Shown here piece by piece: positions 18,219-28,056 of a DNA stretch of 64,000 nt; the stretch's first letter is position 1, and each line of letters opens with the position of its first letter. A program made the position numbers and the translations under genes. The DNA comes from an uncultured Bartonella sp. (GTDB taxonomy: Bacteria; Pseudomonadota; Alphaproteobacteria; Rhizobiales; Rhizobiaceae), in NCBI GenBank assembly GCA_946478665.1, contig CAMLCZ010000003.1:1-64000 (forward strand), read 5' to 3'. The notes beneath the pieces are model-generated. The model was not told the origin of the DNA and ran no database searches. It worked only from the letters and a program-made list of their open reading frames with translations.

Positions 18219-18732
18219 ACTGAATTTTCGTATTAACTGTCGACACCGAATTCTAGAATTTAATGCTGATACTGAATTCTGCTATCAAGCGCTGACATTA
18301 AACTGTTAAATTCTGACACCGAGTTCCGACATCAAACACTGACATCAAATTCAGATATTAACTGCTGATATTGAATTCCGTCATTAAATACTGATACTAA
18401 ATTTTGGTATTAAGTACTGGCATTGAACTCAGATATTAACTACCGGCACCGAATTCCAGCATTAAATGCTGATACGGAGTTTTGCGATCAAGCACTGACA
18501 TTAAATTGTTAAACTGACAGCAAGTTCCGACATAAAACGCTGACATCGAATTCTGGTATTAAATGGCGACATCAAACGCTGATGTTGAATTCAGATATTA
18601 AATGCAGGCACTCAATTATAGCACCAAACACTGATACTGAATTCTGGTATCAAGCGCTGACATTAAATTGTTAAACTACCAGCGAGTTCCAGCATTAAAC
18701 GCTGATACTAAATTTCGGCATTAAACATTGAA
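18219..18732. repeat. 514-bp minisatellite, 26-bp period built of two 13-bp halves
   Basis: The stretch divides without remainder into 17 units of exactly 26 bp, three shortened units of 21, 19 and 19 bp and one 13-bp half unit. The consensus is roughly ACTGAATTCTGGT + ATTAAACGCTGAT, and the halves resemble each other at about 8 of 13 positions. The shortened units always follow a unit of the form ...ATCAAGC-x-CTGAC and precede one containing AGTTCC (18271, 18474, 18636), so there is a higher-order repeat. It lies between two convergent genes, is not a multiple of 3 and has no reading frame. It is too degenerate, and lacks the spacers, to be a CRISPR. Confidence 0.95.
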
Positions 18733-18749
18733 ATTAGACAATGCTGAAA

Positions 18750-19415
18750 TTAGAATGGCCACCAGCTCTTTTTACCTGAAGCACCTTTCAGAGCTTTCTT
18801 TCTTTCGCGCTCTTTTTTAGCCTCATCTTCACCCTCATCACCAATAGGCGCTGAAGCAGCAGGTTGCCGATATGTTAGCGGTGGTTCGCTCAAATATTTA
18901 CGTGTTGTCGCAGAGCCACCTTCATTTTCTTTTTTGCGACGAAGATACTCGGCACGCTGTTCTTTATCATTGCCTCTTGCGCCATCATTACGGTGGATGC
19001 CATCCTGCCATTCTGATGAACCTGCGGTTTTGCCACCTTGGCTGCCATCAGACACAATCGGTGATACATAATTAGGATTATTCTGGTTTGCGGTTGCTTC
19101 ATCACGAAGACGCTGGCGGCGCTGTTCTGGTGATTCAGGCCAATCAGGTGAACCAGCTTTGGCAACACTTGCTTGCGGTTGTGGTAATACGCCTTTGGTA
19201 CCTGGGGCAGGGCGAACAAGTTCAGGGCGAGGACGTGTGTCGACCTGATTTTTATTCGTGTTGGATTTTATCGACGCAATATTAGAAAAATCATCAATCA
19301 ACTGTTGACCAGTTGTTTTATCTGTTCCATATGTCGGACTGGAAATACATCCAGACAGTACAAAACCAGCTGTGACCATACTTATGGTAATAATTCCTGC
19401 TTCGCGTTTTTTCAC
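18750..19415 (-). CDS. putative lipoprotein, unknown function
   Basis: I place the start at GTG 19415, which gives KKREAG, a hydrophobic stretch and the lipobox LSGC with the lipidated Cys at residue 23; a longer frame to 19466 buries this signal. The remaining 200 residues are low-complexity and charged, with PRPELVRPAPGTKG near residue 60, ESPEQRRQRLRDEA near 95 and a basic KKERERKKALKG end. No domain is recognised. Similar Pro/Arg-rich lipoproteins occur next to ileS in this bacterial group (inference). Expected in the inner leaflet of the outer membrane. Confidence 0.7.
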   Translation of the reverse strand: MKKREAGIITISMVTAGFVLSGCISSPTYGTDKTTGQQLIDDFSNIASIKSNTNKNQVDTRPRPELVRPAPGTKGVLPQPQASVAKAGSPDWPESPEQRRQRLRDEATANQNNPNYVSPIVSDGSQGGKTAGSSEWQDGIHRNDGARGNDKEQRAEYLRRKKENEGGSATTRKYLSEPPLTYRQPAASAPIGDEGEDEAKKERERKKALKGASGKKSWWPF

Positions 19416-19591
19416 TGTGTATCCGTTTTCCCGGCTCTGCCGCCCACCTGTTACTCTTTCCGCCAACTGGCAGATAAACTAATACATTGGCTGCACCACT
19501 CTTTATGGCACGAGCAAGACAGTGCCATATCACGACATATCCTATGACGGCAATCCCCCTAAAGTAAAGATATACCTATACATAAGCGAAA

Positions 19592-19621
19592 GGGTGGCAC
19601 AAAACGATGCTTATGCCACCC
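19592..19621 (-). terminator. hairpin after ileS
   Basis: GGGTGGCA (19592-19599) pairs with TGCCACCC (19614-19621), 13 nt past the ileS stop on the minus strand. The T-run after the stem is weak. Confidence 0.6.
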
Positions 19622-19633
19622 CCCAATAAGTTG

Positions 19634-22549
19634 TTAAATGCGGCCTAAAGCATGCAATTCGTGCAGTGCGGCAGCATCACGAGCCGATACATCCGGATAT
19701 TTAGGATCGCTACCAACATCTTGTGTATAACGCCATGAACGGGCACATTTTTTGCCATTTGCCTTTTGTGAACGCACCGAAACACCTGAAACCTCTTCAA
19801 GTTTAAAGACATCGCTTGGTGCTTGTGCATTGGTGATGACAATATCGCTGGTAATGCAAATTTCAGCCATATCCATTCCCTCTACCGCTTCCAGCAAATT
19901 CACGTCGTTAATATAAACGACAGGTGCTGCTTCAAGTGATGAACCAATGCGCTTATCAGCACGCTCAAGTTCAAGGGCGCCAGTCACAACTTTTCTTACT
20001 TGCCGTATTTTCTTCCAACGTTCAGCCAAAGCATCGTTGCGCCATTCTTCTGGTGTTTGACGGAATTGTTCAAAATGAACAGATCTGCTTTCAGGATGTC
20101 TTTCCAGCCAAGCTTCTTCCATTGTAAAGGGGAGCATTGGCGCAAGCCATGTTACCATATGTTCGAATATTTCACGGACAACATGAAGGGCAGCTTTGCG
20201 TTTTTGTGATGAAGGTGCATCGCAGTAAAGCGAATCTTTTCTAATATCGAAATAAAATGCTGAAAGCTCAACAATAGAAAAATCAATTAATGCGCGTGCA
20301 ATACGCTTGAAATCAAATCCATCATAAGCATCATTTATGAACTTATTAAGCTCATAAAGGCGATGCAACATCAGTTTTTCCAAATCTGGCATACTATCAT
20401 ATGCAATATTTTCACCTTCGTCATGCGCAAGTGTGCCCAGCATCCAACGAATAACATTGCGTATTTTACGATAGGAATCGACATTGGTTTGAATAATGTT
20501 TTTGCCTAATCGTTGATCTTCCCAATAATCTGTTGTCATAACCCATAGGCGTAAAATATCGGCACCGGAAGTGTTCATAACATCTTGCGGTGAAACTGTA
20601 TTGCCCAAGGATTTGGACATTTTTTTACCCTGTTCATCAAGGGTAAAACCATGGGTGAGAACTGTGTTATAAGGGGCACGACCACGTGTTCCGCAGCTTT
20701 CCAGCATGGAAGAGTGGAACCAACCGCGGTGCTGGTCGGAACCTTCCAAATAAAGATCAGCAGGCCATTTTAAATCTGGGCGATCTTCAAGGGTAAATAC
20801 ATGTGTACAGCCTGAATCAAACCAGACGTCCAATATGTCATGCACTGGTTGCCATGGCTCACTAGCTCTTTCTGCCAAGAAGCGTTCTCTTGAACCTTCT
20901 TTGAACCATGCATCAGCACCTTCTTCTTCAAATGCATCGACAATACGTTGATTAACCGCATCATCTTTGAGTATTTCGCCATCTTCATTGACAAAAATTG
21001 CAATAGGTACGCCCCATGCGCGTTGGCGTGACAATACCCAATCGGGTCTATCTTCCATCATGGCGCCAATGCGGTTTTGACCGGCTGCTGGCACAAAACG
21101 TGTTTCTTGCACCGCTTTAAGAGCGCGGCTTCGTAACGTTGTACCATCGCCCAAATCTTTATCCATCCAGACAAACCATTGAGGTGTATTTCTGAAAATT
21201 ACTGGTTTTTTGGAACGCCAGCTATGAGGGTAGGCGTGTTTTATACGACCACGCGCAAACAAATGATTGGCATCAATTAATGCAGCGATTACGATTTTGT
21301 TGGCATCGCCAGTTTTGCCATTATCGTCAATCACACGCGATGGCCCACCGGCGCGATCTGGACCAAAACCTGGTGCATCTTTTGTATAATAACCAGCATC
21401 ATCAACAGGGAAAGGTATAGATGAATCAATACCAGCATTTTCAATTGCCTGTTTGCTGGAAACCCAAATATCAAAGTCTTCTCGACCATGGCTAGGTGCT
21501 GTATGAACGAAGCCGGTACCTGAATCTGCCGTTACATGATCTCCATCAAGTAGCGGCACCTTGAATTCATAGCCACCAGCAAATCCTTTTAAAGGATGCG
21601 ATAGAACCAATGTTTGAAATTCTTCCGCAGCAATTGTACGCAACCGCTTCAGGGTTAGCTTGGCTTTCTTCGCACTTTCTTCTGCCAAAGCTTCCGCAAA
21701 AACCAGTTTTTCACCCGCTTGCGGACCGTAATCATTTTCGGCACTTTCTACTTCGTAAAGTCCATAAGCAATACGTGACGAATAAGACACTGCTCGGTTT
21801 CCTGGAATTGTCCAAGGTGTTGTCGTCCATATGACCACATAGGCATCTTCAAGATCTTTCGAGTGCGTTTCCAGAACTGGGAATTTCACCCAAATCGTAT
21901 CAGATTCCACATCATGATATTCGACTTCTGCCTCTGCAAGAGCGGTGCGCTCTACGACAGACCACATCACAGGTTTAGAACCACGGTAAAGCTGTCCAGA
22001 CATGGCAAACTTCATAAGTTCACCAGCAATGCGTGCTTCTGAGTGAAAAGCCATGGTTGTGTAAGGATTTTTGAAATCTCCAACGATACCAAGACGCTTA
22101 AACTCTTCAGATTGTACGCTTACCCAATGCTTAGCAAATTCACGGCATTCCTGTCTAAATTCGTTTATCGGAATGTCGTCCTTGTTTTTGCCTTTGGCGC
22201 GGTACTTCTCTTCGATCTTCCATTCGATAGGTAAACCATGGCAATCCCAGCCAGGAACATAATTGGCATTATAGCCGCGCATCTGGAAAGAACGGATGAT
22301 AACATCTTTCAGAACTTTATTGAGTGCGTGACCAATATGGATATCGCCATTGGCATATGGAGGGCCATCATGCAAAACATAAAGAGGGCGGTCGACAGAC
22401 TGTTTTCTTAGTTCTGCGTAAAGATCCATCTCTTCCCAGCGTTTAACCAGTTCTGGTTCCTTTTGGGGAAGACCAGCACGCATTGGGAAATCAGTTTGTG
22501 GGAGATAAAGAGTTTTTGAGTAATCCATGGCTTCGTTTTGATTCGACAT
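19634..22549 (-). CDS. ileS: isoleucyl-tRNA synthetase
   Basis: Class I synthetase that charges tRNA-Ile. The HIGH-type motif [11 protein letters not shown] lies near residue 70 and KMSKSLGN near 630. The editing domain (CP1) spans about 190-410 with [10 protein letters not shown] and [12 protein letters not shown]. The anticodon-binding domain follows. At 971 residues it has the length of alphaproteobacterial IleS. The C-terminal zinc knuckle is reduced: only KCARSW remains of the usual Cys cluster, as in relatives. Its 85-nt 3' spacing from the lipoprotein gene, with a hairpin between, suggests separate transcription. Confidence 0.97.
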   Translation of the reverse strand: MSNQNEAMDYSKTLYLPQTDFPMRAGLPQKEPELVKRWEEMDLYAELRKQSVDRPLYVLHDGPPYANGDIHIGHALNKVLKDVIIRSFQMRGYNANYVPGWDCHGLPIEWKIEEKYRAKGKNKDDIPINEFRQECREFAKHWVSVQSEEFKRLGIVGDFKNPYTTMAFHSEARIAGELMKFAMSGQLYRGSKPVMWSVVERTALAEAEVEYHDVESDTIWVKFPVLETHSKDLEDAYVVIWTTTPWTIPGNRAVSYSSRIAYGLYEVESAENDYGPQAGEKLVFAEALAEESAKKAKLTLKRLRTIAAEEFQTLVLSHPLKGFAGGYEFKVPLLDGDHVTADSGTGFVHTAPSHGREDFDIWVSSKQAIENAGIDSSIPFPVDDAGYYTKDAPGFGPDRAGGPSRVIDDNGKTGDANKIVIAALIDANHLFARGRIKHAYPHSWRSKKPVIFRNTPQWFVWMDKDLGDGTTLRSRALKAVQETRFVPAAGQNRIGAMMEDRPDWVLSRQRAWGVPIAIFVNEDGEILKDDAVNQRIVDAFEEEGADAWFKEGSRERFLAERASEPWQPVHDILDVWFDSGCTHVFTLEDRPDLKWPADLYLEGSDQHRGWFHSSMLESCGTRGRAPYNTVLTHGFTLDEQGKKMSKSLGNTVSPQDVMNTSGADILRLWVMTTDYWEDQRLGKNIIQTNVDSYRKIRNVIRWMLGTLAHDEGENIAYDSMPDLEKLMLHRLYELNKFINDAYDGFDFKRIARALIDFSIVELSAFYFDIRKDSLYCDAPSSQKRKAALHVVREIFEHMVTWLAPMLPFTMEEAWLERHPESRSVHFEQFRQTPEEWRNDALAERWKKIRQVRKVVTGALELERADKRIGSSLEAAPVVYINDVNLLEAVEGMDMAEICITSDIVITNAQAPSDVFKLEEVSGVSVRSQKANGKKCARSWRYTQDVGSDPKYPDVSARDAAALHELHALGRI

Positions 22550-22747
22550 ATTGAAATTTCCAGAACAGTTTTACGATTTTTTTAAAAAGACTTTTAACCC
22601 GACCTTTCAACCACTTGTCTTGTTCAGACTATGATGAAGATCGGGCGAATAATTCGTACCGTAAAGTGATCAGGATAATGTGCACACATGATTTAACGCT
22701 GTAACATGAGATGAAATAGAAAGAAAACTGAATTTTACTACAAAAAG

Positions 22748-22775
22748 AAAAGGCCCCGTAAAATACGGAGCCTTT
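22748..22775 (-). terminator. terminator of the first porin gene
   Basis: AAAGGCCCCGT / ACGGAGCCTTT with one mismatch and an AAAAT loop, 23 nt past the porin stop. On the minus strand the stem is followed by TTTCTTTTTG. Confidence 0.8.
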
Positions 22776-22797
22776 CCAGAACTAAAGTTCTTTAAAA

Positions 22798-23526
22798 TTA
22801 GAACTTGTAAGCAACACCAACGCGGAAATCGTTGGTTTTGTAGTCAACATTGTACTTGATGTTGTTTTTGCTGTAGTCTTCATCACCGAAATCTGTGTAA
22901 CGATATTCAGCGCGGAGGATGAGGTGATCTGTCATTGCGTAGTCAACGCCAGCACCGATTGTCCAACCTGTTAGAGTGTCGCTACCGTTAGCGGAGTACA
23001 TTGGGTATACATCGCCTTTTGAATTCTTGATGCGGTAGTTTGAGTCAACTTTAGAGTAAGCTACACCACCAGCAAGGTAAGGCATCCAACGATCCATTGC
23101 GTAACCTACGCGAGCACGTGTTGCACCAGCCCATTTTTCTTTGAGCTTGCTGCTGATAACGTCGCCAGCTGCATTAACTGTAGCTTTGTCGTTCTCGTCC
23201 ATGTCGCCCCAAACCCAATCGGTTTCGATGCCGAGTACAACATTGTTACCAATGTCAAAGTTGTAACCAGCATAAAGACCACCGATGAAGCCTGATGGAT
23301 CTGGTGAGAAGCTCTTGCTGTAGTCGATGTCTGTACGATGGCCTTTAACATCTGTGTCTGACCATGAACCACCGATTTGACCACCAGCGTAGAAGCCTGT
23401 CCATGAGAAAGCAGGAGCTGCTACAACTGGTGCTGGTTCTTGAGCTGCAACAACGTCTGCAGCTTGTGCTGCTGAAGCGGCTGTAAGAGCAGCAACAGAT
23501 GCAGCAATAAGATATCTAATTTTCAT
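22798..23526 (-). CDS. outer-membrane beta-barrel protein, Omp31/hemin-binding porin family
   Basis: An 8-stranded OmpA-like barrel of the Omp31/Hbp family known from Brucella and Bartonella. I choose ATG 23526 (GGAG 7 nt upstream) over upstream codons. The signal peptide ends AAQAAD near residue 23. WTGFYAGGQIGGSWSD begins the first strands, and the C-terminus FRVGVAYKF ends in Phe as barrel proteins do. Bartonella homologues bind haem; whether this one does is unknown. It is a tandem paralogue of the next gene, each with its own terminator. Confidence 0.9.
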   Translation of the reverse strand: MKIRYLIAASVAALTAASAAQAADVVAAQEPAPVVAAPAFSWTGFYAGGQIGGSWSDTDVKGHRTDIDYSKSFSPDPSGFIGGLYAGYNFDIGNNVVLGIETDWVWGDMDENDKATVNAAGDVISSKLKEKWAGATRARVGYAMDRWMPYLAGGVAYSKVDSNYRIKNSKGDVYPMYSANGSDTLTGWTIGAGVDYAMTDHLILRAEYRYTDFGDEDYSKNNIKYNVDYKTNDFRVGVAYKF

Positions 23527-23745
23527 TTTCATTCTCCAATGCAATATAACTGCTGTTTAGTTATATATAGATGATTGATACGATAAATGCTGTAGCACGA
23601 AAGTCACACTAGACAAAAACTAAAAGAATTACCTCAAATAAATGTGAGGGGATCATTTGCCTTGCGAAGTGTCCTTTCATCATACAGAATATTACAAGCT
23701 AATGTCTTAATCCTTTATGAAGTATGAAAGACTTAGCCTAATTCA

Positions 23746-23776
23746 AAAAAGCCCTACAGAAAACCACAGGGCTTTT
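23746..23776 (-). terminator. terminator of the second porin gene
   Basis: AAAAGCCCT / AGGGCTTTT with a short spacer, about 20 nt past the stop at 23796. On the minus strand the stem runs into TTTTTTGAATT. Confidence 0.8.
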
Positions 23777-23795
23777 CCAGTGGTATATATACAAA

Positions 23796-24542
23796 TTAGA
23801 ATTTGTAAGCGACACCCAAACGTAAATCGTTTGTCTTATAATCTGCGTTATATTTGAACTTGGTGTTCCCAAAATCTTTGTCGCCAAAATCGGTGTAACG
23901 ATATTCTGCACGCAGAATAATGTTATCTGTCATTGCATAGTCAACACCTGCACCCAACGTATATCCGGTGAGTGTTTTATCGCCGCTAACTTTGCTGAAT
24001 GCTGTACCAGCTGCATTTGAAAATTTGGCGTTAGAATCAATCTTGGAATATGCAACACCAGCGCCAACAAATGGCATCAAGCGATCCATTGCATAACCTA
24101 CGCGAACACGTGTTGCGCCAGCCCATTTTTCTTTGAGGTGACCTTTAACAGTATATTGCGATACGCTACCTCTAAGGTAGGTGGAGCTTTCGCTATCATC
24201 TGTGTCTACCCAAGCCAAGTCTGTTTCGGCGCCAAGCACGATATTGTTGCTGAGATCAAAATTGTAACCAGCATAAACGCCGCCCATAAAACCTGATGGA
24301 TCAGGGGAGAAAGATTTACCGAAGCCAGCATATCCCGGTACATCCTTACGACCTGATACTTTCAAGTCTGTGTCCGACCAAGCATAACCAATCTGACCAC
24401 CAACATAAAAGCCGGTCCATGAAAATGCTGGAGAAGCAACATTAGGTGATGCATCTTGATACATGACCGCGTCAGCTGCTTGCGCGCTGGTTGCAGAGGC
24501 CAATGCAAAAACTGAAGCAACTGCGAGATACTTCATATTCAT
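23796..24542 (-). CDS. outer-membrane beta-barrel protein, Omp31/hemin-binding porin family (paralogue)
   Basis: Same architecture as the neighbouring porin: a signal peptide ending SAQAAD, WTGFYVGGQIGYAWSDTD, PDPSGFMGGVYAGYNFD, GATRVRVGYAMDR and a final LRLGVAYKF. ATG 24542 has GGAG 7 nt upstream. The two proteins share most of the periplasmic-turn motifs and differ in the extracellular loops, for example GRKDVPGYAGFG against GHRTDIDYS. That is the pattern of a tandem duplication with loop divergence. The AT-rich promoter region upstream is shared with no other gene. Confidence 0.9.
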   Translation of the reverse strand: MNMKYLAVASVFALASATSAQAADAVMYQDASPNVASPAFSWTGFYVGGQIGYAWSDTDLKVSGRKDVPGYAGFGKSFSPDPSGFMGGVYAGYNFDLSNNIVLGAETDLAWVDTDDSESSTYLRGSVSQYTVKGHLKEKWAGATRVRVGYAMDRLMPFVGAGVAYSKIDSNAKFSNAAGTAFSKVSGDKTLTGYTLGAGVDYAMTDNIILRAEYRYTDFGDKDFGNTKFKYNADYKTNDLRLGVAYKF

Positions 24543-24692
24543 TTGTTTACTCCATGCGAAATGAACTGCAATTGCTGGCACTATAATTGGCACTATCGGA
24601 ATGTCTGTAGCAAAAAAGACACACCCAATGAAACGGGCCCTTATTTGGGTGCTTTAAACCGATAAGCTCATTCATATGGTAAACATAGCATT

Positions 24693-24721
24693 AAAAAACG
24701 CCGGAAAACCGGCGCTTTTTT
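24693..24721 (-). terminator. terminator of the rnd gene, bidirectional shape
   Basis: AAAAAACGCCGG, loop AAAA, then CCGGCGCTTTTTT. The stem is 23 nt past the rnd stop and has A/T tracts on both sides, so it can work in either direction. Confidence 0.85.
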
Positions 24722-24743
24722 AGTTAAAATAGTTGAGAACGAA

Positions 24744-25364
24744 TCAACTATGAGCAAAAATATCAACTTCTGGCCAACCTAATAGGTCAAGTTCAGCTCT
24801 TGATGGTAGAAAATCAAAGCATGATTGTGCAATGCTTGCACGTCCTTCGCGAACCAGACGTTTTTCTAAAATGGCTTTTAAGCGGTGCAGGTAAAGGACG
24901 TCTGTTGCAGCATATTCAACCTGCGCGGAAGAGAGCTTCTCAGCTGCCCAATCGGATGATTGTTGTTGTTTTGAGATATTGACCTCAATCAATTCACTGC
25001 ATAAATCCTTTAACCCATGACGGTCAGTATATGTACGTGTGAGTTTCGACGCTATTTTTGTACAAAATACAGGTCGTGGCATGACACCAAATGTTAGTGC
25101 AAGGACCGCGAGATCAAAACGCCCAAAATGAAATATTTTGGTAATTTTAGGATCTGAAAGAAGCTTGACCAGATTTGGTGCATCTTTTTGTCCCTTGGCT
25201 ATTTGGATGACATCCGCCGTACCATCGCCTGGCGATATCTGCACGACACACAATCTATCACGATGTGGCTGCAAACCGAGAGTTTCCGTATCAATTGCAA
25301 CCTGATCGACATTATAATGTTTCAGATCAGGTAAATCGCCTTTATGAACTCTTATTTCTGCCAT
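24744..25364 (-). CDS. rnd: short ribonuclease D (DEDD 3'-5' exonuclease)
   Basis: A 206-residue DEDDy exonuclease. Exo I reads VAIDTETLG near residue 22, Exo II HFGRFDLAVL near 79 and Exo III YAATDVLYLHRL near 150. The HRDC domains of full-length RNase D are absent, which is normal for the short alphaproteobacterial form. Expected to trim stable RNA 3' ends. It begins 12 nt after the stop of the M20 peptidase gene and is probably read with it. Confidence 0.88.
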   Translation of the reverse strand: MAEIRVHKGDLPDLKHYNVDQVAIDTETLGLQPHRDRLCVVQISPGDGTADVIQIAKGQKDAPNLVKLLSDPKITKIFHFGRFDLAVLALTFGVMPRPVFCTKIASKLTRTYTDRHGLKDLCSELIEVNISKQQQSSDWAAEKLSSAQVEYAATDVLYLHRLKAILEKRLVREGRASIAQSCFDFLPSRAELDLLGWPEVDIFAHS

Positions 25365-25376
25365 ATCCTTGTTACC

Positions 25377-26759
25377 TTATTTTTTAGCCAATGCTTGCAG
25401 GATACGCGCCCAAGATCTTTGTCCCTTATGGAAAGATTTCAGGTTGTATTTTTCATTTGGTGAATGGATACGATCGTCATCAAGACCAAAGCCAACGAGT
25501 AATGATTCCATTCCAAGTAAGGATTGGAAATCTCCAACAATTGGAATAGACCCACCCATGGCTGCAAGAACTGCCGGTTTGTTCCACTCTTCGGTCAAAG
25601 CCTGTTTGGCCAATTGTACAAGGTCTGAATCATAGGGCAATTGTATTGCCGGTGATGCACCATGCTCTTTGAATTCCACCTTGCAGTCGGCAGGCACAAG
25701 GCTGCGCACATAATTGCGGAACGACTCTCTGATTTTTTCAGGATCTTGATGATGAACCAATCTGAATGAAATTTTTGCGCTGGCCTTTGATGCGATAACA
25801 GTCTTGAAGCCTTCGCCTTCATATCCGCCGCTAATACCATTAACTTCTGCTGTTGGTCGCGCCCATGTCAATTCCAAGATTGAGCGGCCTTTTTCGCCTG
25901 ATGGTATTGATAGCCCAACGGGACCTAAAAATTCTTTAGCGTCGCGCCCCAAAGCATTCCAAGATTTTAGAATGTCTGCTGGTGTTTCCTCAACACCATC
26001 ATAGAAGTTTGGAACGGTTACACGCCCATTTTCATCATGAAGTCCGGCGATAATTTTTGCTAAAATATGGATAGGGTTTGCAGCTGCTCCGCCAAAATGA
26101 CCCGAATGTAGGTCGCGGTCAGCACCTGTTATGATAACCTCTTCACCCAACATACCGCGTAAGCTAACAGAAATTGATGGTGTGTCTGCATCCCACATCG
26201 AAGTATCACATACCAGCGCATAGTCAGCTTTTAATTCTTCTGCATGGGCATTTAAAAATGGTTTCAATGAAGGGGAACCTGATTCTTCTTCGCCTTCAAA
26301 TAGAATTGTCACGGCAATAGGAAGTTCTCCGGTCTCTTCTTTGTAAGCGCGGCATGCTTCGACAAATGTCATAAGTTGTCCCTTGTCGTCACCAGCACCG
26401 CGAGCCGAAATGACTTTTACGCCGTCAAGTTCTTTAAGTTTTGGATCAAACGGCTCATCATGCCATAGATTAAGCGGATCCACTGGCTGCACATCATAAT
26501 GACCATAGAATAATACATGTGGTGCATCTTTTGTGGGACCAGGATGGTGTGCGACAACCATAGGATTGCCTGTTGTGTCACGACGAGAAGCCTCAAATCC
26601 AATGCTTTTGAGGTCTTCAACAAGCCAATCTGCCGCCTCTTTGCAATCTTTTACAAAAGCTGGATCAGTCGAAATAGATTTTATACGGAGTAAATTGAAA
26701 AGACGTTCAAGGCTGACATTAAGGTCGGCATCGAGACGGGATAAAACTTTATCAAGCAT
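25377..26759 (-). CDS. M20 family metallopeptidase (dipeptidase)
   Basis: Zinc exopeptidase of the M20 family, about 460 residues. ATG 26759 is chosen for AGGTG 6 nt upstream; a GTG three codons earlier is possible. Metal-site motifs: LFYGHYDVQP near 85, GAGDDKGQ near 120 and FEGEEESGSP near 154 (Glu pair). The lid domain follows near 200-330, then the catalytic domain resumes. No signal peptide is seen, so it acts in the cytosol. The fine specificity (dipeptidase, carnosinase-like or acetyl-amino-acid) cannot be read. Confidence 0.9.
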   Translation of the reverse strand: MLDKVLSRLDADLNVSLERLFNLLRIKSISTDPAFVKDCKEAADWLVEDLKSIGFEASRRDTTGNPMVVAHHPGPTKDAPHVLFYGHYDVQPVDPLNLWHDEPFDPKLKELDGVKVISARGAGDDKGQLMTFVEACRAYKEETGELPIAVTILFEGEEESGSPSLKPFLNAHAEELKADYALVCDTSMWDADTPSISVSLRGMLGEEVIITGADRDLHSGHFGGAAANPIHILAKIIAGLHDENGRVTVPNFYDGVEETPADILKSWNALGRDAKEFLGPVGLSIPSGEKGRSILELTWARPTAEVNGISGGYEGEGFKTVIASKASAKISFRLVHHQDPEKIRESFRNYVRSLVPADCKVEFKEHGASPAIQLPYDSDLVQLAKQALTEEWNKPAVLAAMGGSIPIVGDFQSLLGMESLLVGFGLDDDRIHSPNEKYNLKSFHKGQRSWARILQALAKK

Positions 26760-26830
26760 GAATAACACCTGTAATTAATAGATTGGCTGAAGACTTTAAG
26801 CTTCTTGCAGTGTTTTGCAAGCACGCAGAA

Positions 26831-27706
26831 TCATTTTTGACATTGCGCGCAATAAAAACTTGATCGGACAGATTGGGTAATTCTTAAAATTGGTTCACCA
26901 CATTGGGGGCATGGTTGACCTTCTCTGTCATAGACAGAAAAACTATGTTGGAAATATCCAAGGGAGCCATCCGTATGCATGTAATCACGAAGAGATGAAC
27001 CGCCGGCCTTGATCGCATCATAGATAACGGCGCGGATATTTTCAGCCAATGTATCAACTTTTTTTCTCGCCGAAGGTGTTTTTGCACCAAGCGTGGATGC
27101 CAGTCGTTTGGGAGAAAGATGACTGCGCCATAGTGCTTCACAAACATATATATTTCCCAAACCGGCAATAATCGACTGGTCAAGTAACGCCGATTTTAAC
27201 GGTGTTTTTTTGTCAGCAAAGGCATGGTTTAAATAATCTCCCGATAGATCATTGCCTGTTGGTTCGGGACCCAATTTCATAAGTAATGGGTGTTGGTAAA
27301 GCGTTGCAGTATCGGCAAGAAGCATAAAACCAAAACGCCGCGGATCATTATAGACAACACGATAGGTCTTTCCGTCTAACGTCTCGACATGCATAATAAA
27401 ATGGTCATGTTTCATGAGTTTGGTTTTTGGATAGTACTCAAAACCCAAAACATCGTTTTCTATCCGCCACGAGCCAGACATGCCTAAATGGCTTATAATT
27501 GTCTCTTGCGAAGATAAATTGATTAATAAATATTTGGCTCTTCGCGTTATTGACGTTATCCGCTGTCCGATAAGATGGCTTATAAAATCTACCGGAAAAG
27601 GAAACCGTAAATCAGGTCTATTCAATGTTGCATCTGTTATTTTACTATTTTCTAAAACAGGCTCTAGACCACGCTTAACAGTTTCTACTTCTGGTAGTTC
27701 AGGCAT
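26831..27706 (-). CDS. mutM: formamidopyrimidine-DNA glycosylase
   Basis: Bifunctional glycosylase/AP lyase that removes 8-oxoguanine and formamidopyrimidines. It begins PELPEVETVKRGL, where the proline after Met is the catalytic nucleophile and E3 the helper. The helix-two-turn-helix follows with QSIIAGLGNIYVCEALW near residue 163. The C-terminal zinc finger reads CPQCGEPI with YCAQCQ. At 291 residues it has full length. It is transcribed away from a long sparse intergenic region. Confidence 0.96.
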   Translation of the reverse strand: MPELPEVETVKRGLEPVLENSKITDATLNRPDLRFPFPVDFISHLIGQRITSITRRAKYLLINLSSQETIISHLGMSGSWRIENDVLGFEYYPKTKLMKHDHFIMHVETLDGKTYRVVYNDPRRFGFMLLADTATLYQHPLLMKLGPEPTGNDLSGDYLNHAFADKKTPLKSALLDQSIIAGLGNIYVCEALWRSHLSPKRLASTLGAKTPSARKKVDTLAENIRAVIYDAIKAGGSSLRDYMHTDGSLGYFQHSFSVYDREGQPCPQCGEPILRITQSVRSSFYCAQCQK

Positions 27707-27947
27707 ATCGTCACTAACTTTAATCGGCTGAATCTAAGATAAAAATTTATTTTTATTAGATAATCCCACAAATTGCTTTTTTAAAGAGAACCTATTCATA
27801 GGCCAGCTTAATCGACATAAAAAGTTTTCTATTACCCGAATATTATTGCAAGCTTAACAATATTTTTTAGTTGGCTCACCATCGATTTTAATAAACTGTT
27901 AACTTTGTTATGGTATCCATTCAGTCAATAAGGGGTTGAGTTCTTGA

Positions 27948-28056
27948 AAATACAAGATGTCATCCCCATATCACATACAACATAGCGGACGCTGACCACG
28001 GATGTACTGGCAGTGAAACGCTTGACGGAAGGTCGGGTTTTCCCCCGGCCTTTTTG
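27948..28056 (+). ncRNA. small RNA or leader candidate ending in an intrinsic terminator
   Basis: A GC-richer block stands out in an AT-rich gap and ends in GGTCGGG-TTTTCC-CCCGGCC followed by TTTTTGTTT (28031-28059), a textbook terminator. Inside, CATCC near 27960 can pair with GGATG near 28000. Two tiny frames are present, one of 12 codons starting at the ATG near 27957 and one of 4 codons (MYWQ). The next plus-strand gene starts 540 nt later, so this is more likely a stand-alone sRNA than an attenuator. I cannot assign an Rfam family. Confidence 0.45.

Noticed and set aside
18219..18732. CRISPR array
   Set aside because: Units are contiguous and degenerate, without unique spacers, and no cas gene is near; it is a minisatellite.
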